Below are positions 13,323 to 19,345 of a DNA stretch of 20,865 nt, in pieces. The DNA comes from Candidatus Sabulitectum sp. (lineage in GTDB: Bacteria; Fermentibacterota; Fermentibacteria; Fermentibacterales; JCC-6): positions 1 to 20,865 of the forward strand of contig JAOZRM010000025.1 in NCBI GenBank assembly GCA_029940175.1, given 5' to 3'. The notes under the pieces are model-generated. The model did not search any database, was not told the origin of the DNA, and saw only the letters and a list, made by a program, of their open reading frames with translations. Both the position numbers and the translations under genes were made by a program. Each line of letters begins with the position of its first letter. Position 1 is the first letter of the stretch.

Positions 13323-14585
13323 ATGGACATAGTTTCTGTTATTCTCGGTGGTGGCAGGGGAACCAGACTTTTTCCGCTGACTCTTCACAGAAGCAAGCCG
13401 GCTGTACCTATTGGGGGAAAATACAGGCTGATAGATATTCCTGTTTCGAATTGTGTGAACAATGGTATCAAGAAGATTCTTGTTCTCACACAATACAACA
13501 GCGAGAGCCTTAACAGACATGTGGGACAGACTTACAGGTTTGACAGGTTTTCCGACGGGTTTGTTTCCATTCTTGCTGCTGAACAGACACCGGAGAACAC
13601 GAACTGGTTTCAGGGTACTGCTGACGCCGTAAGGCAGGGGCTTGTTCATATTCTTTCTCAGTGTCCGGATATGGTTCTTATTCTTTCCGGTGATCAGCTG
13701 TACAGGATGGATTTTTCCAAATTTGTGAAGGAATTCCAATCTTCAAATGCTGATATCAGTATTGCAACCAAGCCGGTAACCCGAGAAGAGGCTCCCGGCC
13801 TGGGTATTGTGCATGTTGCCACAGATGGCGTCATCAATGGGTTTGTAGAGAAACCTTCCCTTGAGATGCTGTCTGAACTTACCAGTGATCAACGTGGGCT
13901 AAGTGATGAAAAACCTTACCTTGGCAGCATGGGTATTTACCTGTTCAAGCCGGAAGTTCTCCGAAGGATCCTCATGGAGGAAGACAAAGACAAGACTGAT
14001 TTCGGAAAAGAGATCATACCTCAAGCAATAAATAGATACAAAGTGACGTCATACCTTTTTGACGGATACTGGTCAGATATTGGAACCATCAGCAGTTTTT
14101 TCAAAGCAAACATCGATATGGCCATGCCTGATCCCGAATTCGACATGTATTCTAACTTCACTCCTCTTTACACCAGAGCGAGAGCACTGCCTGGAGCCAG
14201 AATAAGAGACACTGTGCTGAATAACACCATAGTTTGCGGAGCATCAGACATTGCAGGGGCAAACATAGAAAATTCTGTTATCGGTCTGAGGAGTTTTATT
14301 GGGTCAGGAACATACATGAAGAACAGCATTAACATGGGAACTGACTTCTGGAGAGGACATGCAAGAGATTCAGGTGCAGTCAACGGCAGTCACCCTGCAC
14401 TGGGTATTGGCAGAGATTGCATGATCAGAAACACCATACTGGACAAGAATGTACGATTAGGCAATGAAGTCAGACTGTTGAATGAGAAAGGGCTGGACTA
14501 CTACGACGGTGACAACATCTATATAAGGGATGGTGTTATTGTGGTTCCTAAGGGTGTAACCGTACCGGATGGCACGGTGCTTTAG
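13323..14585 (+). CDS. glgC: Glucose-1-phosphate adenylyltransferase (ADP-glucose pyrophosphorylase)
   Basis: 420 residues, the usual length. GlgC makes ADP-glucose from ATP and glucose-1-phosphate, the committed step of bacterial glycogen synthesis. The nucleotidyltransferase domain shows GGGRGTRLFPLT (about 9-20), the SKPAVPIGGKYRLIDIPVSN region, WFQGTADAVRQ, LSGDQLYRMDF and GFVEKP. YLGSMGIYLF, DFGKEIIPQAI and FDGYWSDIGTI follow, then a left-handed beta-helix domain ending in VVPKGVTVPDGTVL. LSGDQLYRMD has glutamine where histidine is more common. AGGAGG precedes ATG 13323 at normal distance. It stands alone, divergent from the DUF2089 operon, with no other glg gene here, and its stop overlaps the convergent small gene by four bases. 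Confidence 0.95.
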   Translation: MDIVSVILGGGRGTRLFPLTLHRSKPAVPIGGKYRLIDIPVSNCVNNGIKKILVLTQYNSESLNRHVGQTYRFDRFSDGFVSILAAEQTPENTNWFQGTADAVRQGLVHILSQCPDMVLILSGDQLYRMDFSKFVKEFQSSNADISIATKPVTREEAPGLGIVHVATDGVINGFVEKPSLEMLSELTSDQRGLSDEKPYLGSMGIYLFKPEVLRRILMEEDKDKTDFGKEIIPQAINRYKVTSYLFDGYWSDIGTISSFFKANIDMAMPDPEFDMYSNFTPLYTRARALPGARIRDTVLNNTIVCGASDIAGANIENSVIGLRSFIGSGTYMKNSINMGTDFWRGHARDSGAVNGSHPALGIGRDCMIRNTILDKNVRLGNEVRLLNEKGLDYYDGDNIYIRDGVIVVPKGVTVPDGTVL

Positions 14586-14884
14586 CGGCTGTTGGAGATT
14601 ACTTCAACAAGTCTTCTTGCAAACTCTTTTTCATCCGGAATCTCATCATAGTCTAAAGCTAGAGCTGACATGGCATCGATGTAAGCTCTTATGATTGATG
14701 CTTTTGTGATTCTTTGCTGTCTGTTGTTCTTAGATCTGTTGGTTGAAATTGTTCTCACTATACGAGTTAGGACTTCTTCCTGATCCGGTCTTACCGGAAC
14801 GGTAAGTCGAACAGAAGCAGCTGACTGTTCCTCTATATCCGCAATACTGCTGACAAGACCAATGTTTCTTTCAATACTGATCAT
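14582..14884 (-). CDS. Small basic protein with ribbon-helix-helix-like region
   Basis: 100 residues. The N-terminal third (AASVRLTVPVRPDQEEVL) contains a short strand followed by helices, and RQQRITKASIIRAYIDAM (about 60-77) is like the strand-helix DNA-binding unit of ribbon-helix-helix proteins. An acidic helix (DYDEIPDEKEFARRLVEVI) closes the chain. No specific family is recognised; a small DNA-binding regulator is the best guess. I start at ATG 14884 because ACAGGAGGT is well placed; the frame extends upstream to 14914 through the ribosome binding site itself. A TTGACA promoter precedes it. It is divergent from the pilus operon, with 216 bases between the starts, and its TAA overlaps the glgC stop. 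Confidence 0.65.
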   Translation of the reverse strand: MISIERNIGLVSSIADIEEQSAASVRLTVPVRPDQEEVLTRIVRTISTNRSKNNRQQRITKASIIRAYIDAMSALALDYDEIPDEKEFARRLVEVISNSR

Positions 14885-14905
14885 GAATTTACCTCCTGTG
14901 AACCA

Positions 14906-14933
14906 AAGATACATTTTTCAAAACCCGTGTCAA
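14906..14933 (-). promoter_or_regulatory. Promoter of the small ribbon-helix-helix-like gene
   Basis: Perfect TTGACA on the minus strand (14933-14928), 16-base spacer, TATCTT (14911-14906). The start codon at 14884 follows a short leader carrying GGAGG. Confidence 0.55.
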
Positions 14934-14970
14934 TAGAAATATGAAATTCATCAGTTATGAAGTTGGGGTA

Positions 14971-14999
14971 TTGACGAAGGCCGCTTATGTGACTAGGGT
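14971..14999 (+). promoter_or_regulatory. Possible promoter of the pilus operon
   Basis: TTGACG at 14971-14976, a 17-base spacer, then TAGGGT at 14994-14999. The -10 is imperfect (four of six). It would give a leader of about 95 bases before pilM. The rest of the intergenic stretch contains a small hairpin (15023-15041) and a short upstream reading frame. Confidence 0.4.
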
Positions 15000-15022
15000 A
15001 ATGACACAGTAGAGGAAATGGG

Positions 15023-15041
15023 TCCCAAGTTGTTGTTGGGA
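15023..15041 (+). other. Small leader hairpin upstream of the pilus operon
   Basis: TCCCAA (15023-15028) and TTGGGA (15036-15041) form a perfect 6-base stem with a 7-base loop. There is no T-tract, so it is not an obvious terminator. It might shape the leader. Confidence 0.3.
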
Positions 15042-15065
15042 TTGGCGGATTCCGGAGGTGGTAAG

Positions 15066-15107
15066 ATGGTATTTCGGAGTCAATTGCAGGGAGGGGAGAC
15101 ATGCTGA
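15066..15107 (+). CDS. Possible 13-codon leader peptide overlapping the pilMN start
   Basis: ATG 15066 has a strong GGAGG at 15054-15058, seven bases upstream. It encodes MVFRSQLQGGETC and stops with TGA at 15105-15107, four bases beyond the pilMN ATG at 15101. The reading frame passes through the pilMN ribosome binding site. Such a frame could couple translation. The quality of its ribosome binding site is the only evidence that it is translated. Confidence 0.35.
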   Translation: MVFRSQLQGGETC

Positions 15108-16834
15108 TCTTTGGAGGGTCAGGAAAGTCGTCCGTTGGCCTGGACATTGGTAGTCACTCGGTAAAGGTAGTTGAGCTTTCTCGATCTGGAAAGGGATTGA
15201 AGCTTAGCAAATATGCCGTTGTAGAATTGACGCCAGGAACAGTTGTCGACGGAGAGGTGGTCAACAGGGACCATCTTGTAGAATCCATTAAAGATGCTTT
15301 GGCCAAGTCCGGTATCAAAACCAAAACGGTAAATTCTGCGGTATCCGGGCGAAGCGTTATTGTCCGCCGAATTCCAATGGAGAAAATGACAGAGGCTCAG
15401 GCTCGTCAAGCAATCCACTGGGAAGCCGAGCAGCACATCCCCTTTCGAGTGGATGAAGTAAGCATTGATTTCAAGATCTTGAACGAGGAGTCCGCTCCTG
15501 GTCAGATGGAAGTACTTCTTGTAGCTGCGAAGAAGGAGATAATTCATCTTCACAAGAGCATAGTTCAAGGAGCCGGCATCAAATCTTCTTCGGTTGATCT
15601 TGAGCAGTTTGCTCTTCTTCGAGCCTACGAGAATTCGTACCGCCCCTCAGATGAAGAGTGTGTTACAATTCTTAATGTTGGATCGGACAACACTAACCTG
15701 GTCATTGCCAGAGGTGGAGTTCCCAGCTTTAACAGAGATATTGCCATGGGCGGTGGAAGATTTATAGAGGCTATACAGCGGTCTCTGGGGCTTGATTACT
15801 CATCTGCAGAAGGAGTACTTAAAGGGAATCTCCCTGAAGGTGTTTCGGAAGCTGATGTGAGTAATGCAGTCAGCAGTGTTGTGGAAGAGCTTTCCACAAG
15901 CGTGAGAAGATCATTTATCAGTTTCCAGGCATCCGGTGAGAGCAGCAGGATAGACAAGATGCTCATCAGCGGTGGCTGTTCCCTTATGGCTGGTCTTGCT
16001 GAGACTCTCAGTGAACACCATGGGCTTCCTGTGGAATCTTTCGATGTTCTGGGAGACATACAGCTCGAGGGAGAGCTTCTTACCGATGAGACAGCAAGGC
16101 ATTCAGTAGAGGCAGTGATTGCTGTCGCCATAGGTCTTGCTCTTAAATCCCTGGAGCCAGGCAGTCTGGATATCGATATTCTACCCCCTGAAGAGAAAGC
16201 AAAGAAAGGTAGAAAAACCTCCTCGGCTGCTTCACCGGTTATGACTATCCTCAGCTGGGCACCACTGGGTCTCATTGTGATTGGCGTAATCGTTTTATTC
16301 GTGCATTACAGTGGACTTACATCCACCAGAGAAGAGCTGGATGGTGAGATAGTCCAGAAAAACACTGAAATAGCCAGTATGCAGCAACAAGTTTCAAGAC
16401 AGCAGGAACTTGATGTTCTGGAGGCTCAGCTTGCCGACAGAAGAGCTGCAGTGAACTCTTTGTCTCTCAGACAGAAAAGTACAGTGTATGTGCTTGAGTA
16501 TCTTGTACGGGCTTTGTACCCTGAGCAGACCGAATTCGCTGAAGAAGCAGGTAAGAGTATCTACCTCACGGATCTCTCACTCACTGAAGGCAGTCTTCAC
16601 ATTTCGGGTATTGCAAGAACATGGGGAGATATCGTGGCTTTTCAAACAAGACTTGAGGAAACAATGCCTGATGGCGTGAGTCCTCTTTTCACTCTGGAAG
16701 ACTTCGGGCAAAATTATAATGTGGCACCTGTTCTCGACGCCGCTGGTGGCGAGACAAGGTATCAATTCAGCACTGACATAGGCGTAAACCAGATGTCGCT
16801 AGAACCACTTGTTGGCGACTACGCCGGAATTTGA
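15101..16834 (+). CDS. PilM-PilN fusion, type IV pilus inner-membrane assembly protein
   Basis: 577 residues. Residues 1-350 are PilM, the cytoplasmic actin-like protein: VGLDIGSHSVKVVELS, GEVVNRDHLVESIK, WEAEQHIPF, the MGGGRFIEAIQRSLGLDY section and ISGGCSLMAGLAE. At 356-363 LDIDILPP matches the PilN N-terminal motif (consensus INLLP) which in separate proteins binds PilM. Next come a basic linker, one membrane helix (about 382-403), a coiled coil (about 407-450) and a PilN ferredoxin-like domain (SIYLTDLSLTEGSLHISG, FQTRLEE). PilM and PilN are normally separate genes (about 350 and 200 residues), so this is a true fusion with no frameshift visible. ATG 15101 follows GGGAGGGGA. It heads the pil operon. 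The protein should link the cytoplasmic motor platform to PilO and PilP. Confidence 0.9.
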   Translation: MLIFGGSGKSSVGLDIGSHSVKVVELSRSGKGLKLSKYAVVELTPGTVVDGEVVNRDHLVESIKDALAKSGIKTKTVNSAVSGRSVIVRRIPMEKMTEAQARQAIHWEAEQHIPFRVDEVSIDFKILNEESAPGQMEVLLVAAKKEIIHLHKSIVQGAGIKSSSVDLEQFALLRAYENSYRPSDEECVTILNVGSDNTNLVIARGGVPSFNRDIAMGGGRFIEAIQRSLGLDYSSAEGVLKGNLPEGVSEADVSNAVSSVVEELSTSVRRSFISFQASGESSRIDKMLISGGCSLMAGLAETLSEHHGLPVESFDVLGDIQLEGELLTDETARHSVEAVIAVAIGLALKSLEPGSLDIDILPPEEKAKKGRKTSSAASPVMTILSWAPLGLIVIGVIVLFVHYSGLTSTREELDGEIVQKNTEIASMQQQVSRQQELDVLEAQLADRRAAVNSLSLRQKSTVYVLEYLVRALYPEQTEFAEEAGKSIYLTDLSLTEGSLHISGIARTWGDIVAFQTRLEETMPDGVSPLFTLEDFGQNYNVAPVLDAAGGETRYQFSTDIGVNQMSLEPLVGDYAGI

Positions 16835-16845
16835 TTGGGGGTATC

Positions 16846-17298
16846 ATGAAAAAGACTATCCTGGTACTGGTTGCGCTGAGCGCTTTTGTAGTGCTTGTTG
16901 GCTGTGATCCATTCGGATCAACAGAAACCATGACTTACATAACAGGTACTATCTATACTGATACGGCGATGACCATACCTGCAGAAGGAATCGCAGTGGA
17001 ACTGGTAGTGAATCCAGACAGTTCTGCTGCAAGAACCCAGATCGTCTACACGAATATGTCGGGGGTTTTCTTTATGGATGTCCAGCTCTTTCCCTTTCTC
17101 CCTGATGAGGAGACTGGAACTGGCTATTCACTGCCAAGCAGTGCTCGTGTAGGGCTCAGCGCCCACTATGGTGCTGCCACATACGTATATATGTCCGTCG
17201 AGGGCAGCAGTGGATTTACCCTTTTCCCTAACGATACTCTTACTGTCTGGCCGATAGACTTATCGGTGTTCGGGGCAGGAACCGGGGGGCAACAGTAA
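16846..17298 (+). CDS. Small lipoprotein with Ig-like/carboxypeptidase-regulatory-like domain, in the pilus operon
   Basis: 150 residues. The signal peptide MKKTILVLVALSAFVVLVGC ends in a lipobox (LVGC). Asp follows the lipid cysteine; in enterobacteria Asp at +2 retains lipoproteins in the inner membrane. The mature part begins with TYITGTIYTDTAMTIPAEGI and VELVVNP, then VYTNMSGVFFMDVQ: the pattern of CarboxypepD_reg-like/transthyretin-type beta-sandwich domains. The chain ends in a glycine-rich tail. I chose ATG 16846 because GGGGGT is well placed; the frame extends to TTG 16831. It begins 11 bases after the PilM-PilN stop and lies 24 bases before PilO. Canonical pil operons have no gene here, so the role is unknown. 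Confidence 0.8.
   Translation: MKKTILVLVALSAFVVLVGCDPFGSTETMTYITGTIYTDTAMTIPAEGIAVELVVNPDSSAARTQIVYTNMSGVFFMDVQLFPFLPDEETGTGYSLPSSARVGLSAHYGAATYVYMSVEGSSGFTLFPNDTLTVWPIDLSVFGAGTGGQQ
17251..17266 (+). other. Perfect small hairpin at the end of the lipoprotein gene
   Basis: CCGATA (17251-17256) and TATCGG (17261-17266) pair perfectly around GACT. It lies within the coding end of the lipoprotein gene, some 55 bases before pilO. No T-tract follows. It may be an mRNA processing or stability site, or chance. Confidence 0.25.
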
Positions 17299-17322
17299 TG
17301 ATTATTGTTGTAAGGGTAAAAC

Positions 17323-17910
17323 ATGAACCTGGAAGGGAGGTGGGCTTTGGCTGTTGATTTTCGAGATCCTCGTATTCTCAGGTTTATCATAGGAATTATC
17401 CTCCTCGGTGCACTTATTTTCAGTTATTTCAACTTCTTTGCTTCATCAGTAAATCTTGATATTACTGAGAGGGAGCAGACCCTGGAAATGAAGGAACTGG
17501 AACTCAGGCAACTACAGGGACAGTCATCTGACGACCTGGCAATGATGGGGCAGAGGATTGAAATGTACACCCAGGAACTTGAGGAACTGGACAGATTTCT
17601 TCCACGGCAGTACAGCCAGGAAGAAGTTCTCGAGATGCTTACCGGTTTTGCCGGTTCAAGTGGTCTCCAGATAGTTTCACTAGTTCCCATGGCACCAACA
17701 ATTGATGCCAGTGGAGAGTACACAGTTTATGACTGGCATTTAACTTTGACTGGAAGATTTCACCGGCTTGGTGTTTTCTTTGATCAGTTGACACAGCAGC
17801 CAATGATGAGCTCTATAACCAATTTACAGGTTCATCAATTGAAAGCTGCCGAAGGTAAGTTTGACAATATAGAGACTACTTTTACTTTCTCGGCTTACAT
17901 TCAGCCGTAA
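17323..17910 (+). CDS. pilO: Type IV pilus assembly protein PilO
   Basis: 195 residues, typical of PilO (about 200). A short cytoplasmic N-terminus (DFRDPRILR) leads into one membrane helix (FIIGIILLGALIFSYFNFFA), a coiled coil (TEREQTLEMKELELRQLQ), then a ferredoxin-like domain starting at about 85 with LDRFLPRQYSQEEVLEMLTG and ending FTFSAYIQP. PilO dimerises with PilN in the inner membrane and contacts PilP. Two starts are plausible: ATG 17323 with AAGGG six bases upstream, and TTG 17347 with a stronger GGGAGG six bases upstream, giving MAVDFRDPR. I keep ATG but the second is a serious alternative. It follows the lipoprotein gene by 24 bases and precedes the PilP-like gene by 16. Confidence 0.88.
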   Translation: MNLEGRWALAVDFRDPRILRFIIGIILLGALIFSYFNFFASSVNLDITEREQTLEMKELELRQLQGQSSDDLAMMGQRIEMYTQELEELDRFLPRQYSQEEVLEMLTGFAGSSGLQIVSLVPMAPTIDASGEYTVYDWHLTLTGRFHRLGVFFDQLTQQPMMSSITNLQVHQLKAAEGKFDNIETTFTFSAYIQP

Positions 17911-17926
17911 CAAGGAGGGGAGAACA

Positions 17927-19345
17927 GTGTATAGAAATTGTAAAACGCTAAAATCAGCTGTACTGATTGTTTCCCTCTTCCTGCTTGCAGGGGGATGCGG
18001 GAAAGAGGCGGTTGAGCAGAGCTCGGAGGACACAGGCACGGTTTCCGTTGAGATTGCTGAACAGCCACCTGTGGCTGGCTGGCTGGATGTTGTACTGCCC
18101 TCTGAAGCAGTAGCCATTGATGCCAGTGGAGAGAATTTATGGATTCTCACATCACAGGGCTTTGTAATGAGGTGGAATTCATCCACCAGGGAATGGTTCA
18201 CAGTTGAGTCTGACACTCCGCTGGCAGTAACCGAAAGTCCTTTCGCTCTCTCGGTTTCGGGAAATGGGGCTGCTCTTTTAGCACAGCATGCTCTTGTTGT
18301 CTACAGCGGAGAAGAAGTTACTGAAGTAATTTTTCCTCAGAGTGCAGTACCAGTAGATGTCTGCGTACTGGGGGAGGAGACAGAGGCAGCGGTTCTTTTC
18401 AGTGACGGTTCTGTTGGTGTTTCCAACGGGTCCTCTACTGAGCTGATTCCTCTTGTTGAGTCATCAGAGAAAACTGTAGTGGGAGACCTCTGCTACTCTG
18501 CTGATGTACTTGCCTGGATGAACACAGACGGCACTGTGAGCAGGTTCGAGGTAACCGAGAGCCTTCTGACAGAAATGATTTTGCCTGACAGCACAAACAG
18601 TGTACATCTTTACGGAGATGATTTGTTTGCCGGTGCAGGTTCGAAAGTATACCGTTTATCAGAAACGGATAGCTGGGAGGAATGTTTCAGCGGTGTAATC
18701 ACCGGTGAGAACCTTCTCTACACCGACGCTGGTCTTCTTACATTTAACAATGATGAGATCATCGCCGCAGGTCTGTCGGAAATTCCGGAGAAAACCTGTA
18801 TTCTGAATGATGGAACTATCTGGTCTTTGGCCCGTGGTGGAGTTACAGTATGGGCTGAGATTGGAACTGTGGAGACAAGACTGCCTGATGCTGATGTTCA
18901 GATGATCAGATACAGAATGGCCGGACAGACTGGCAGCGGTTCAACTGGAGGCTCCGGTATTGGAACTGCTGACATTTCATTCGGAGGAGTTTTCAGGATA
19001 TACGAATCAGTTTCAAGCAGACCTGACCCGTTCAGCGAATTTCCTCTGACCAGCAGAGACCTGAGACGTTCTCTTGCTGATCTTACAATTGAGGAACTGC
19101 ATCTTGTGGGAATTACTCTTGATCCCACTGGCGGCGACCAGGCAATGGTTGAGGACGCCAACGGTGTAGCCTATGTGCTTAAAGAGGGCACAGTGCTTAG
19201 AAACAATACTCATATTGCAGAAATAACAGGTAATGAAGTAATAGTTGTACAGGAAGTTACTGTCGGCACGGAGGATGGTCCCGGGGGTACCACTATGATA
19301 CCCACGATCTTCTCCATGCGTCTCCATGAAGAAGGTGGTTTGTAA
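17927..19345 (+). CDS. PilP-domain lipoprotein with N-terminal seven-bladed beta-propeller
   Basis: 472 residues, far longer than PilP (about 175). A signal peptide ends in LAGGC (lipid cysteine at 24). From about 45 to 325 the sequence shows seven units of strand-rich repeat, for example NLWILTSQGFVMRW, AAVLFSDGSVGVSN, LAWMNTDGTVSRFE and GTIWSLARGGVTVW, as in a beta-propeller. A Gly/Ser linker (GQTGSGSTGGSGIG) leads to a clear PilP domain from about 350: RIYESVSSRPDPF, LTIEELHLVGITLD, AYVLKEGTVL and ITGNEVIVVQEV. PilP joins the PilN-PilO complex to the PilQ secretin in the periplasm. The GTG start at 17927 has AAGGAGGGG upstream. The stop TAA shares one base with the pilQ ATG. Identification of the PilP domain is firm; the propeller is inferred from repeat pattern. 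Confidence 0.85.
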   Translation: MYRNCKTLKSAVLIVSLFLLAGGCGKEAVEQSSEDTGTVSVEIAEQPPVAGWLDVVLPSEAVAIDASGENLWILTSQGFVMRWNSSTREWFTVESDTPLAVTESPFALSVSGNGAALLAQHALVVYSGEEVTEVIFPQSAVPVDVCVLGEETEAAVLFSDGSVGVSNGSSTELIPLVESSEKTVVGDLCYSADVLAWMNTDGTVSRFEVTESLLTEMILPDSTNSVHLYGDDLFAGAGSKVYRLSETDSWEECFSGVITGENLLYTDAGLLTFNNDEIIAAGLSEIPEKTCILNDGTIWSLARGGVTVWAEIGTVETRLPDADVQMIRYRMAGQTGSGSTGGSGIGTADISFGGVFRIYESVSSRPDPFSEFPLTSRDLRRSLADLTIEELHLVGITLDPTGGDQAMVEDANGVAYVLKEGTVLRNNTHIAEITGNEVIVVQEVTVGTEDGPGGTTMIPTIFSMRLHEEGGL

